Assembly (NCBI GenBank): GCA_003116875.1
Contig: BCKT01000004.1
Location: 704,201-768,200, forward strand
Direction of reading: 5' to 3'
DNA from: Takashimella koratensis
Lineage: Eukaryota; Basidiomycota; Tremellomycetes; Trichosporonales; Tetragoniomycetaceae
DNA: 64,000 nt
Below, piece after piece: positions 1-12,166 of this stretch. A program made the position numbers and the translations under genes. How positions within the stretch are numbered: the first letter of the stretch is position 1; each line of letters begins with the position of its first letter. Below the pieces are notes generated by a model that was given only the letters and a program-made list of their open reading frames with translations, made no database searches and was not told the origin of the DNA.

Positions 1-2376
1 CAGGTGCCGAGTGGCCAGATAGTGAGTCACCCCAAGTCACCCATTCCACTTGGTCTTACAAAGAGCAGGGGAGGAGAGCTGGGTCTGACAAGATACTTGT
101 AGTGGTATGGCAAACCAACTTGCATCGACTCGCCGCGAGACATTGCTTTACGATGTTCTTTGCGTCGGAAAGGTACGCGCCCAAGTGTCGGATCGACGGA
201 GTACCAATGAGCGATTGGCTCCAGCACCACTTCAATGAAGCTTACGGCCGGTAAGTGGTCCCAAACTTGACGTCTTTCCACCCTGCTGTGCCGTTTGCGG
301 ATGACCGTTAGTTGACTCTTGGGGAAATAGGCTCGCGGAGAGGCTGCGTGACGCCAACTTGCTTGACGACTGCGTGGTCGGTTGGGACTCGATGAACGAG
401 CCTGACGGGGGGTTTATTGGACTCCCCGACTTGACCCAGTTCCCGCCCTTCCAATCGTTCAAGTGAGTACCTCCTTCCTCTTCAAATCGTTTTAGACCTC
501 CTTGACCTTGATATACAGGAAAGGCGCCTCCCCAACCCCGCTACAAGGCTTGCAACTCGGCGTCGGCCAAGCAGTCTCCGAGATAGCAGTGTTCGACTTT
601 ACTTCCCTCGGCGAGAAAAAACGCGGCAAAGTCGGCATCTCGCCTCCCAGTGGACAAGGCGCGTGGCTTACCGGAGAGGAGGCGATGAGCGCGGCGAAGA
701 GGTGGGGGTGGGAGTGGGGATCTGAGTGGAAGTTCTGGGACAAGGGTGGATGCCCTTACGCGGGTCATGGCGTGTAAGTGGATTCAGCTGTGAAGAAATA
801 GTAGAGCTAATAGGGCTTAGGTGGGACCCAAAGACGGGCGAAGTCCTCCAACCGCACTATTTCAAGGACGGCAATTTCATGGAAGACTACTGGAGGCGTG
901 AGTATCAGCAGGATCGAGAGGACATAGTTAATTTACAAGCTGACGATGGACTTAGCTCATGCGCAATCGCTCATTACGAGGTTACGAAAGGCTCAGCCTG
1001 ATGCTATCTCGTTTATCAACCCGCCGGTGTTTGAGAAACCACCCGACTTTGATGAAGAGGTCAAGAATGGTCGAGTGGCGCTGAGTTCGCATTTTTACGA
1101 TGGCCTCACCTTGTTGGCTAAGCGTGAGGTTTCCCTTTAAGGTAGATGGACATATTGGCTGACGCGTCCCAGGCCGACATGTCTTTAACGCAGTCAGTAT
1201 TAGCATCCTTCAGATTTCAGTCTTGCTACGAACAGATTAAACCACGTGTTGGGAGCTGACGTTTGGCAGGACGCTGTCGGAATCCAGCGAGGTCTGAAGC
1301 CAATATTCAAATCACTCAAGTTCGGTTCAACTCAGATCAGATCGGTCCTAAAGGACCAGCTGAACGAACTCAAGTCGGACGCGAGCCGGTCAGAGAGTTT
1401 GGCAAGTGAGACTGCCTATCCGAGTGAGTACTCATCCTGTTGCTCTCCTTATCGCTCAGCTCGCTAACCCAGCGCCAGCAATCATCGGCGAGCTGGGTAT
1501 CCCTTTCGATATGAAGAACACCAACATGCTTGGATTGGCAAAAGGAAAAGTCCACCCAGGCGACTACACCCAGCCTTCCAAGTCAATGGACGAATTGCTC
1601 AGTGCTTGTGGTGAGTCTCATCGAACAACAAACGGGATTTTCGAAGCTGAAACCCAGCCCTTTGCCTGTACATTCACACTATAGATAAAAACGGTCTCAG
1701 TTTCACCCTCTGGGTATACGAACCCCGCAACACCCACCGATATGGCGATGGCTGGAACGGTGAAGACTTGAGCATTTTCTGCCTTGACGACGTTCACCGC
1801 CCCCGAGAGTCAGGAGCGGCTCACTCTCACCCTGCGCCCACGGTATCGGCCGCTACTGCTTCCCGTGCGTCTGACGTACGCACCTTGCTCTTGTCCGGAA
1901 CGAGGGGGATTAGGACGTGGTGTCGCCCTTATTGTTACAAAGCCACAGGCAGGCTCGGGTCGGCTACTTTCGATCCCTCGTCGAGCGCTTTCGAAGTGAC
2001 TATCAACGTCGATGTGGTTGACAAGCTCCGAAGTGAAGAAGGGCCGAAAACGGGAATAGCGAAGGTGTACATTCCGTTCGTGCATTACCTTGCCTCTGAG
2101 GCGGTCGCGTCAGAACTAGCTAGTTCGACTGTCGACGCCGAGACCGAGAGAGGGAAGACGTCGAGGTTGATAGGGGACTGCGATTCCGACTCAAAGTTGG
2201 CCGAATGGGTTCCTGGTCGACCGGGAAGGGTGGATTTGGATATTCAACATGTAGATGGGAAAGTCAAGGTCCAAGGGCAGTGGATGACCTGGACTTATCC
2301 CGTTGGTGAGAAGCAAGAGACCGTGAAGCTTTCGCTGAGGAGATGGGAACGGGCGCTGGACGAGACGGAGCTGTAG
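1..2376 (+). CDS. EGH1: Glycoside hydrolase family 5, steryl-beta-glucosidase (Egh1/EGCrP2-like), 5' partial
   Basis: Likely hydrolyses ergosteryl-beta-glucoside, a membrane sterol glycolipid, as described for yeast Egh1 and Cryptococcus EGCrP2. The gene enters from outside the window, so the N-terminus is missing. Exons join in frame at about 111-250, 331-462, 519-773, 821-897, 956-1123 and onward to a long last exon, 1685-2376. The acid/base glutamate lies in [11 protein letters not shown] (exon 331-462) and the nucleophile glutamate in [10 protein letters not shown] (near 1482-1511). A family-typical [15 protein letters not shown] segment ([13 protein letters not shown]) follows near 1741-1780. 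The C-terminal part is a beta-rich accessory domain. Splicing around 1124-1245, where one very short exon is needed, is the least certain part. Subfamily assignment rests on motif resemblance; broader GH5 membership is firm. Confidence 0.82.
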
Positions 2377-2891
2377 ACTAGGTGGGCGCGTTAAAAAGAG
2401 AACGAATGGATTGATACGTGATGACTGTGATGCCTTGAATGACGAGTTGTGATATAGACAATTAAGCAAGACCGATGCTTATGCAGTAACGATATCTTTG
2501 AATGGTCATGAGAGAATGTCACAGAGCAATGTGCAAAGCTGACAGGTTTGTTGTATTCGGATGCATTACCTGACCCGAACGTATAACAGGTGAGATGCGC
2601 CAGGAGGAAGGGAATGAGGAGGCGAGGGTGGTGCGACAGTAGAGAGGGAAATGACCAAGACCAAGACAAATATGCTACTTTACCATGACGAATCTGGAGA
2701 AATTGGATCTAACTGAGCTATCTCTATACTCAGTCAGCACCCAGCGGAAAAAGAATACGAGTAAAACGCATACCCGGTACTGATTGCAAGAATTTAGAAG
2801 AAAAAGAAGAAGACAGAGATAAAATATCGAGGAATGGGCGGAACAAAGTGACCAGTTGAGAATGAGAACGGAAAAGCCATCCATCTTAGAC
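2377..2891. other. Convergent 3' intergenic region
   Basis: Downstream flanks of two tail-to-tail genes. It is relatively AT-rich, with no long codon-like frame and no RNA gene that I can recognise. Presumably it holds both 3' UTRs and poly(A) sites. Confidence 0.6.
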
Positions 2892-5444
2892 CTATCGCGA
2901 AGGGCCGTAGCTTTGTCGAAGCGTCGAAGGACCAGGACCTGGGCGTGTTGGTTGAGTCTGTGCCTGCGCCATCTGTTGCTGATGCGACATACCCGGCGAC
3001 GGGGGCAGTGTTGAGACCTGAGGCGAAGGGGCCTGACCCGCTGGTCGGCCTGGCTGCGCGCCCGCATATGGCTGTCGGTACGGGTTGGACCCAGCTGGCA
3101 CCCCCGGCATCCCCGGAGCCCTGGGAGCACCAGAAGGCGACGGAGACTGCGGTCCCGGGTGCCCGTGTCGACCAGGGTACCCTTGCGGGTGACCTGGGAA
3201 GCCGTGCATCTGCACACCCATGCCCATTCCCATCCCCATCATACCGCTGGCGTGGTGCCGAGCGCCTGGTGGTAGCGTGTGCGGAGGCGGTTCGCGGATC
3301 TGCGGCGCCGGAGGCGGCGCCATCACACCCTGTGCGATACCTAGTCCGACTCCCGCACCCATCCCACCCACACCAGGCGCCATCCCCGCTCCTGCTCCAC
3401 CCGCTCCCCGTGGCGGAGGCGCGTGAATCTGGCCCTGTGAGGACGCACTGTTCGCAGCAGCCGCAGCGGCAGCGAGGGCGATCGCCTGTGCCCCGAGCCG
3501 AAGAGTCGAGTTGTCGTGCAGCGCATGAGGACGACGAGGATCGAGTGTACCGCGAATCGCGGGTGAGGACGTTGGGAGTGTCCGTGCTGCTGACGAGTGT
3601 GCCGAGAAGGATTCCGAATCGACAAGAAGCGACGACGGGGGTGTCGTCGATGCCAATTGAGACAGGTTCGACAACAGTTGCTCGGCTGCACGTCGAGGGT
3701 AAAACAACGATGTCAATGATTGTTTGAGCAATACGATCGAAACACAACAGTCAGACATTTCCGCACTCACCAACAAGACTCTCTCGGTATGACGGTTTCG
3801 AGTCCCCCTTCCATATCCGAACACTCTGCCACGACTGCAGTTCCGCGATCAACTCGGCATTCTCTTCCAGCCTGTCGTCTGCGTCCAGCGTCATTTTTGC
3901 TTTTCCTTTGCCCTTTTCCCTGCTTTCCTCTACCGCTCCCTCAACTACCTCGTCTTCTTCCTCTTCCAGATCTCCGGCCCAGGCCTCGTCGTCATCATCG
4001 CCAAGCTCGGTCGCCTCGCTGAACCGCCGACCGACTAAATCGCTGTTGGCCCGCTTCCAACCCTTCAACCACCGATTGACCCTTGCTCGCGCATGCATCG
4101 CGCTCGTCGTCCGCTCGTACCCGCCGCCACATGATCGCGTTGAGTCGAAGCTGGGCGCAAAAGATGGTGTGAAGGAGATGGAACTGCTCGTTGTTCGCAC
4201 AGGTTCGACAGGCCGGGAAATGGATCCGAACCCTTGGCCGTACCGTCGCGAAAGGCGCTGTTCTTTCCATCGTTGAGCTTTGAGGCTGGCTCGGCGCATC
4301 ACGCTCTCGACGAGCCGTGGCACGGGCGCGCGTGGTGCGGTCGTGTGCAATGAGATTGGAGATGCGTATCCTAAGAGCGAGTAGTCAGTCACTGCACATA
4401 AACTCTCAGGACGACGAACAAAACTTACCAAGCTTGTCTTTTGACACCAAGGCATCCAAACCGCCCTTCGCTTCCACCGCTTCCATATCCGCCGCAGCGG
4501 TAAACCACTCGCCGCCTGCCCCTCCCGCACCTGGTGCCGTCTTCTGCATCAGCGCCCACCGCTCTTCCTGTGCGTCCAATTCGACGTCGTCCGCCCCGGG
4601 CTCGATAGAGAGGACCAGAGAATGCAATGACTCGCAAAAGGTGTACACAGAAAGTGGTGGATAGTGCGATGGGAGAGGAGTGATAGGGACGTGGATCCTC
4701 GAGCGCGATGGGAAGGGATTTGGGTAGGCGCAGGGGAGAAGGAGTTGTTCGGAGAAGAGGTGGAGAGTGTCCTGCGCAGCTGTTAGATGTTTCTTGCGAT
4801 GATAGGCGGGACTTACGACCAGGCTCTCCCAAGTCAAGTCGGGAAGGGTGAGGACGTGCCCGAGGGTATTCTCCTCGACCTCTTTGAAGGTAGGGGGGAG
4901 ATGGAGCTTGAGAATCTTATTCAAGGGGCCAGGCAGGTCGGTGGCCATCCTGTATGCAGTGTGAGTAGGGAGTGCTAACGATGCGCTGTCATTCGACTCA
5001 CTCCATGATGACCGACGCCAGCGCCTCTCTCGTGTGCTCATTCAAGATCCGCTCTGGACGTGACGGCGCCTTCTTCGCCTCGCCCAACTCTTCATCTCCG
5101 TTCTCTTTCTCCTCATCTTCTTCTACTCCTGCATCTACATCATTGTCACCATCTTCCTCCACTTCGGGCTTGCCATCCACATCCATCCTCGCCCGTTTAT
5201 TCTCGTGTCCATTCGCAGTCACTTCGACCGGCGCAGGTGCCGTGACTGATGGCGGCAAGGCAACTTTGTTCGGGATCACACTCATTGTTGGAGGCGAAGA
5301 CTCGCGCCGTTTACGCTTCGACCCCGCATCATCTTTACTTGGAGTGGTAGAGATAGTGTTTGGGTTTGCGTTGGTTGGGGAAAGAGGAGCGGTGACTGTC
5401 GCGGTGGTGGAGGTGGGATTGCTTGATCGAGTCTCTCGAACCAT
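2892..5444 (-). CDS. Unrecognised nuclear protein with Pro/Gly/Met/Gln-rich C-terminus
   Basis: I do not recognise the family. Five exons read in frame. The first (from the ATG at 5442-5444) is Ser/Thr-rich with basic clusters KRKRRE and NKRAR, which look like nuclear localisation signals, then a Glu/Asp-rich stretch. The second exon has a conserved-looking helical core (residues reading LNEHTREALASVIMEMATDLPGP). The third and fourth contain a leucine-rich segment, an Arg/Lys-rich helix (SLKAQRWKEQRLSRRYGQG) and an acidic patch. The last exon (2892-3770) is low complexity: alanine runs, then GMGMGMGV, Pro/Gly/His repeats and a Gln-rich tail. Composition suggests a transcription or chromatin cofactor, but that is inference only. 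Upstream of the start there is no competing ATG in a better context. Confidence 0.7.
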
Positions 5445-6296
5445 TGCTGCGAAGGTGCGATGGGTGGTGGAAATTAAAAGTGGAGGTAGTCCACGCGGGA
5501 GGACCAACAATGTCGGTGTTGGTCCGACGTTGGGTTGTTAGAGGAGCGAGAGTGAGATGGGTGGATTAACGCGTGGAGGATGAAATGGATGCGGATGGGT
5601 CGCGCGAAGGCCGTGTGACTGGGCTAGACTGCGAAGGGAAGGGAGTGTGGATTGAGTTCGGAAGCGAGTATACGGTCTGGATGAGCTGGAGGCAGCGAGG
5701 GGAGGAGGGTGGATGGTGGACTAGCGCTGTGAGTGACGAGTAATATCGAATTTGCGGCTATGGTTTTTTATTGTTGTTGTTGTCTCCGAGGCACCAATGG
5801 ACGCGACGGCCAACGGGGAGGAAGGGGGAAGGGAAATTGGATGCGGCAAGCGGAGGCGAAGCGACAACACCAAGACGATATGGTGGATCCAATGCTTGGT
5901 CGTGTGCAGGGCTATGGGCTGGGAGTAAAGCGGTGAGAGAGAGCAGGGGATGGAGATGGATGGGATGGGACTGGGTGGGAAGGGATGGATGGTGGAGACG
6001 AGGACGAGCACCAAGGATGTCGCTGCAAGGGTTGCGATGCAGGGAAACACAGTTTTGCTATCCAGCGTCCACTGCTGCTGGGGTCACCTTTGCTAAACAG
6101 CGTTGACAATCCCGGGGAATTCCCTGGATCCGCCACTGTGGCACATTGTACGAGGCATGCACGACGTGCTTCGGCTTAGCCCAGCGAGCCCTGTCATCAA
6201 CAACAAGGGGTTAGATAGGACTGCCTCAGCTTGGGGCAGCTCCTGTGCTCTGTAGTCCCATACATAGTGTGGTCTCACAGCCATATAAGATCATGT
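5445..6296. other. Intergenic region upstream of the unrecognised nuclear gene
   Basis: About 850 bp between two minus-strand genes. It should contain the promoter and 5' leader of the gene starting at 5444 and the 3' UTR of the hydrolase ending at 6297. Open frames here are short, lack conserved motifs and overlap on several frames, so I see no supported gene. Confidence 0.55.
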
Positions 6297-7458
6297 CTAT
6301 GCGACGTGCTTCGAGACAAAGTCAAGAATCGGCTGGATGTACTCGTCCCACCCTCGCACACTCGAGCTCTGCGACGATCAGCTTTGAACAAGAAGATCTG
6401 CTTGCTCTTGAACCCACCTTGTACACGTTGTCGAACACGTGCGGTCCACCAGGCTCGTAGCACTCAACTGTCGGTATCCCCATCTCTCTCAGCTTCGCCG
6501 CCATCTTCTGACTTTGTGCCAAGGGAACGGCATCGTCGCCTGTCCCATGAAGGAACGCGGTCGGCGGGTAGGCGCTCTTCGTATCGAGCAATCGAAGCGC
6601 CGAGATACTCTCGAGCCACTCAACGTACTCGTCCTGGGTCTTGAACCTCTCCGCCTGGAACGCGTCGCCGATAGACAGTCGAGTGGAGCGGTAAATGTGG
6701 AGCTCGGCGCGGAGCCGGATAGCATCGGTATACTTGAAGTCTGTCGCCCAAAGCTCGCTTATTTTCTCTTCGGAGCACCTGGCTTGTTCGTCCCATGATA
6801 GAGCGTCCGGGAGACAATGAGACTTGTCTCTGTCCTTGAACTCGGCAAGAAGCTGTTCCTCGGTGAACTCGCCCTTCCATGGTCCGTGCGAGGTGGTACG
6901 TTTCTTCCCGCCCGAGAGGATCCCGTAGTGTGGGTCAAGAAAGTCGACTACGCCGTAGACCTCGATGATTGCCTTGGGCGGGGGCGAGCAGTGGTGTCCC
7001 ATGAGCGCGACGAGGGTTCCACCGGCGGATTCGCCGCAAATCACGAATCGCTCCACATCGACTTTGTCGGCGCCAAGGATATTTGGTAGTTCCTTGCGGC
7101 ACCAAGCGATCGCATCGAGGCAGTCCTGAACCTGGTCATCGATCGTCGCTTGAGGGCCGAGACGGTAGCTCGGCGAAACCATATGGTAACCTCGCTGCCG
7201 AAGCCCAGGCTCCATCCACGATAACGGCGCCCAGTGGGAGCCAGCGATAAATCCACCGCCGTGGTGCCACGTCGCAAAAGGTGCAGGATAGGTCGCATTC
7301 TCTGCGGGCCAAACGCGGATGCTTAGGTTGACACCATCGATGGTCTTGAAGACGTGGTCGGTAAAGTTGGGCGGCGAGGCGCGGGGCAGCTTGAACGCCT
7401 CGACCAGGTCGGGTCGGAGCGTGGAAAAGTCCACGGGAGGGGGCGCCTGGTGCGACAT
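6297..7458 (-). CDS. Alpha/beta hydrolase, hormone-sensitive-lipase type
   Basis: A cytosolic-looking esterase/lipase of the alpha/beta hydrolase fold-3 (HSL) group; the substrate cannot be told. There is one long exon of 347 codons (7458-6418), a 49-nt intron and a 72-nt last exon, giving 370 residues. The oxyanion-hole motif HHGGGF is at residues 65-70, the nucleophile elbow GESAGG at 142-147 (Ser144), the acid in HGTGDDAVP (Asp308 or Asp309) and the histidine in GGPHVFDNVY (His340). The catalytic triad is therefore complete. There is no signal peptide. The start is the first in-frame ATG; frame upstream to 7515 lacks an ATG. The gene is divergent from a sugar transporter, which would fit a shared nutrient-use role, but this is only a suggestion. 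Confidence 0.88.
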
Positions 7459-8281
7459 TGATCCAGCAGGGCGGGAATCGTCCGGTCGGGGAGAGCGAGG
7501 GGTGGCTGCACGCACTCCGACTCAAGACTGTAGCTGCCTAAATGTCTCGGCGGGCGGTCTCCGCCTATGGCGGCGCAAGTGATTTACCGGATAGGCAAAG
7601 AACGTCTTCGGAAAAATAGGGCTTGCGACGCTTGAGTTATGTGTGTTATGTATCACTTGGGACGATTCGGGGGAGATGTGGGGGAGTTTCCGGCCGTCAT
7701 CCAGACGCGGCCGAACCACCTCTCTCGGGGTGAGTCCACGTGCTTGTTCACCGAATCCGCTTTTAATCAGACTCACGATTGGCTGTAAGGGGCTGTCATC
7801 AATTCACCGATATGAATACCGAGGAGCAATCCACAATAAGTATCACGACACCATGGTCAGCTGATTTCTACCTTCCTCGGTTTGCCCCGATGACGCGGGA
7901 TGACCATGCGGAAGAGGGGGATATACGATCATTATCGGATGTGGGGTTTCACGGTCCGGCGTCGACGCCGACGAAGAACGACGCAGAAAGCAAGGTCCGT
8001 GCAACCCACCCGTTTTCCCGAGCGAGGGGTCCCGTGACGATGATCGTCAGGTGACAAGTGAACAACGTTCTTCTTCCCGCGCTGTTCTTTGCGCCTAGCG
8101 TACTGGGAGCCCCAGGTTCCCGAGAATTAAACGCGGATAAAGTTGATGACCGGCTTGGCGGTTGGATCGTTCCGGAATGAAACACTGGATGATAAAAAGG
8201 TGGAACCAGCTCCACAAATAGACGCCCGGACAACACCGACCGACCCCAATCATCCCCCTCTGGTCGACAGATATAGCAACA
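7459..8281. promoter_or_regulatory. Divergent promoter between hydrolase and sugar transporter
   Basis: An 823-bp region flanked by two start codons on opposite strands. An AT-rich GATAAAAAGG sequence near 8190, about 90 bp before the transporter ATG, could act as a TATA-like element for that gene. I found no coding frame with conserved features inside it. Confidence 0.45.
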
Positions 8282-10531
8282 ATGACTACCCTCGAAGAGG
8301 AGAAGCCGACCGGGCAACACATCGAAGTCGTGGCGGAGGAGGACATCCAGCTCAAGGCGGGTGCCACCACCAAGGACGTCTACAATGTGAGTGGCACGAC
8401 ACCTATGGTCCAAACTTTATTGACCACTGCAGGCGGATCTATATGCAGCCCTCAAAGAGGCTCCCACAGCCAATTGGAGCAAGGAGACGAGGCACCTGTA
8501 CTGTGAGTACTTGGGCTAGGACAATTGCTGATTTAACAGTCGCCATCTTCGTGTCACTACTTTGCATCGTCGTCGCTGGTTACGGTAAGACATATCATTT
8601 TTACCCTTCGTTCCTCGCAGCAGCTGACACTCCCTGCAGATGCATCTCTGATGACCTCGTTGATCGCCATGAAGCCATTCCAGGAGACTTTCAAAACCGG
8701 TCCTACCGGTTCAACCATCAGTCTCATTTTCGGTATCTACACTGTGTGAGTCCTCCACTTCTCCGCGGCACTTCCTATCTAGTTACTTATACAAATTATC
8801 AGCGGCGGTGCGATTGCTCCTCCTGCGGCCGCCGTCATCTCTGACCGCTACGGTCGTCGCATGGTCATGTTTGTTGGTGCACTCATCGTCATGATCGGCA
8901 TGGTCCTCACTTCTTCCGCCAACGAGGTCGCGCAAATGTGCGTGGGCCGACTTCTTCTCGGTGCGGGCGCTGCAGTATCCGGGGTAGGCGCTGGTGCCTA
9001 CTGCCTGGAAATTGCACCTCCCCAATGGCGTGGACGTTTCGGCGGCTTGTAGTGAGTTCAACTGGTCAAAATGTTTGTTTAAGCTGAGAAACACGCTGAT
9101 CACGATACGTAGCATGATGGGTTGGTTTGTCGGCTCTATCCCTGCGGCCGCAGTCACCTTCGGCACCAGCTACATGACCACCAACTACTCTTGGCGCATC
9201 CCTCTCATTCTCCAGGCTGTCGCTGCGGGACTGGTGATGACTCTCGTTTGGTTCATCCCCGAGAGCCCGCGATGGTACATTGCCAACGGGCGAGAGGAGG
9301 AAGCCTCGGATTTCCTCATCAAGTACCGTGAGTCAACCCATTAAGAACTAGCACCAGCCGCTTACAGTGGATCAGACGGGAACAAGGACCCTCACTCTCG
9401 CCTCGTCGCACTTGAGTTGTCCGAAATGCGAGAGTCGATCGTAACGGATGGTATCGACAAGCGCTGGTGGGACTGTGAGTGAAAAGGTGCAGGGCGAAGA
9501 GATCGTCTTGTCATAACGTTGAGAATCATTTTCGAGTCACGCTGACGTTCACTTCACAGACCGCCCGCTGTTTGCTACTCACAGCGGACGATGGCGCATG
9601 CTCCAGGTGATCATGATGTCGATTGCGGGTCAATTCTCTGGCAACGGTCTTGGATACTTCAACACGGTTAGTTCTGCTCATCACCGTTAAGCTTCTTCAA
9701 AATCCAGACAAACCCTTCAAATTCACTAACAATCAACCCGTGGTACTTCACAGGTCATTTTCGAGAATATCGGGATCACCTCGATCGCTTCCCAACTTGG
9801 GTACAATCTCCTCCTTTCGATCCTTTGCAGTTTCGTCACCATGTTCTTCTTACTGTTCAACGACCGTATCCCACGCCGTGTTATTCTTGTCTGTGGTACA
9901 TTCTACATGGCCTGCATGCTCGCTGTGAACGCGGGTCTCTCGAAAGTCCTCAATGATCAGCTCGCTGCGACCGGCACTTTCTCGAAATCGCTCTGACAGG
10001 GAGCACTCGCTGCGTACTTTTTGTTCCTCTTTGGACAGAGTGGCACCAACACACCCCTGCAGGCTGTCATTCCTGGGGAAGCTCTTGAAAACACTATGAG
10101 GGCTAAAGGGTTGGCCTTGTCGTAAGTTTCCGTCTGATATACCAGGACCATGCTGATCTACCTCAGGAACATTATCATTGCTGGCTTTTCGTTCATCAAT
10201 CAATTCGCTGGACCCATCGCTCTTGGTGATATTGGGTAGATCAATTGTTTCCGACTCACTTACTAACCGTTACAGCTACAAGTACATCTGGGTCTTTGTC
10301 GGTTGGGACGTTATCGAGACGCTCTGTTGGTACTTCTTCTGGTCAGTCGACAAGAAACGAACAATATTTCATTGCGCTCTAACACCAAACAGTGTCGAAT
10401 CTCAAGGCCGTACCCTTGAACAGCTCAACTGGATCTACAGCCAGCCCAACCCAGTCAAGGCCTCACTCAAGGTCGACAAGGTCGTCGTTTCCGCTCAAGG
10501 CGAGGTCGTCGATATCGTCGAGAAGGCTTAA
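8282..10531 (+). CDS. MFS sugar transporter (possible nonsense allele)
   Basis: A 12-helix major facilitator of the sugar porter family, presumably importing a hexose or disaccharide at the plasma membrane. Exons begin 8282-8386 and 8433-8502 and continue through about ten short introns. Family signatures are SDRYGRRMVM after helix 2, the GRLLLGAG segment, PESPRWYIANGREEEA before the central loop, GQFSGNGLGYF, and RAKGLALS near the end. The last exon ends KVDKVVVSAQGEVVDIVEKA. One codon breaks the frame: TGA at 9994-9996, between a good helix 9 and the helix 10 sequence QGALAAYFLFLFGQ. Everything downstream remains in frame and conserved. It may be a real nonsense mutation, a base error, readthrough (TGA followed by C), or part of a poorly matching intron ending at 9999. 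Confidence 0.85.
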
Positions 10532-10797
10532 GCTACATCTTCTTCTGAGTCTGGCCGAGTGAGCTTGGTGTTGAAACCGTTATTGAGTAAAGGGGAAAGG
10601 GGAACGAAGCTGGAGGTTGAATCCACATGATTGATAACTGCGTTGTGGATCAGATGTTTTGCACTTGCTTAGGACTCAATGGATCGATCTGGTGCATCAC
10701 GGCGCTGAGCTCTCTGCGCATTTCGCTCATCCTGGTCAGATGGTCAGATAAAAGACGCGTGCATCGAGTCTCAATAGCTGAGTCTAATTCATCACGG
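10532..10797. other. Convergent 3' intergenic region
   Basis: A short gap between the tail-to-tail transporter and PalI-type genes. Nothing is recognised in it apart from presumed 3' UTRs. Confidence 0.6.
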
Positions 10798-11911
10798 CTA
10801 GTAGCGAGGGACGACCTCCCGGGTCGTCCGCTTGTAGTGGTAGTACCCATTCCCTGGCGGTGTGGGCACACCTCTGCCGGGTCCACCAACTGCGCGTGTT
10901 GTGGTCCCATCCCATGCCTCCGACGGCCAGTTGAGAAACACGACGAAGACCATGCACAGTGCAGCGACGAGGCCGAGCCACATCGCGGGGCTGGGGGTGA
11001 ACGTCAGTGGCAGTGATCAGACAAGTCAAGTTTGAATGGTAGGCCGGATAGGAGAGGACAGGAGGCCGGTGAAGGGATAACGTACCCTAGTTTGACCGTG
11101 GTACCTGCCTCCTCGAATGCGCGATGAGCAATGCTCCATCCATAGATGCTAAAGAACCACGACGTGACGGTGAAGATGGTGGCGAGGTCCTGCCCAAGTT
11201 CCAGCTTCAGCGCTACCCTTGCTCATCTATCGCGGAACAATGAACACCTCTAGGCAGCTTACCGAAGCGAAGAAGAAGAACATGCGGTTGCCGACGAAAC
11301 GGAGAACCGAAGACTCGTGGATGAAAAGCAATGGCAGGATCGCAAGTAGCGTGAAGAAGCCGAAGATGAGGCCTGGGTCTTGTCAGCAGCGTCACTTGAC
11401 GTCAGAGGAACAACGATCTGAGGATCCTCACTCATAGGCCAGAGAAACATTGCACCCGTTAGCGCCTTATTCACCTCCGTCCCATACCTGCGACATATGG
11501 TCAGCTCAGCCTGTGCTCACCCCTCAACTATTGCTACGTGAGAGCGAAGCTGTGAAGGAGGGCAAAGAGGGTTGACTCACTCGTAGCCAATTTGACTAGT
11601 CAAGCAGAACCCGGGAGAACACCATCCAAAGCTCCCAAAGGTCGTTTCTCCTGAAGCGGACGGCAGGTGCAGGAAGTTGATCGTCGAGATGAACGGGGAC
11701 GAGAAGGTGACCAGGATGCTGATGTCGGCATGAAGAGGTACAACGTGGAGTCAGCGCGGGTGTGGGGGTCCAAGTGAACAGAGACGAAGGCAAGGAGTGG
11801 GTGGGGAGAGACTAACGTGAGGACAAAGGCGGTAAAGACGAGTGTGAAGAGGATGATAACGTGTGCGCCGTAAGGCAGTGTCCACGGCATTGGTGAACCC
11901 CTGGGAGGCAT
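10798..11911 (-). CDS. SUR7/PalI-family four-helix membrane protein
   Basis: Resembles fungal Rim9/PalI and Sur7 proteins, which sit in the plasma membrane and act in ambient-pH signalling or eisosome domains. About six exons can be read from the ATG at 11909-11911. They give a first helix (HVIILFTLVFTAFVLT), an extracellular segment with the family-like pattern TTFGSFGWCSPGFC (Gly-Phe-Gly and two cysteines) followed by IGYEYG, then three more helices (for example GLIFGFFTLLAILPLLFI and AMWLGLVAALCMVFVVFL). A short polar tail rich in Gly, Pro, Tyr and Arg ends at 10798. Whether it is the PalI or the SUR7 branch cannot be decided from the motifs alone. Confidence 0.72.
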
Positions 11912-12012
11912 CTTTGGTTTTTCTGTAGGGGGAGGGTGAAGATGTTGATGAGGATAAGACGATGAGACGATGTTTGTTTTATACGCCCCCGGTTGAGCCA
12001 GATCTCATCGTT

Positions 12013-12115
12013 GTATACCTCTGTGTGTTCATTGTGTGTTTCAGTGTGTGTTTGATGCTTTATTGTGTGTGTCGCGGTGTGTTTGTGTGTTTTTGTTTGT
12101 GTGGTTGCATGTGTA
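12013..12115. repeat. GT-rich simple sequence
   Basis: Interrupted TG/GTGTTT repeats, seen directly. They sit about 100-200 bp upstream of the PalI-type start codon, on the promoter side. Confidence 0.85.
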
Positions 12116-12125
12116 TCCAAGGGCA

Positions 12126-12126
12126 G

Positions 12127-12166
<40 letters not shown>
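12126..12166. repeat. (TGAT)n microsatellite, about ten units
   Basis: Perfect tetranucleotide repeat seen directly. It is likely length-variable between strains. Confidence 0.95.

Noticed and set aside
9925..9999. 75-nt in-frame intron that would remove the TGA of the transporter
   Set aside because: The donor GTGAAC is poor and removal would delete the loop between helices 9 and 10; kept only as an alternative explanation.
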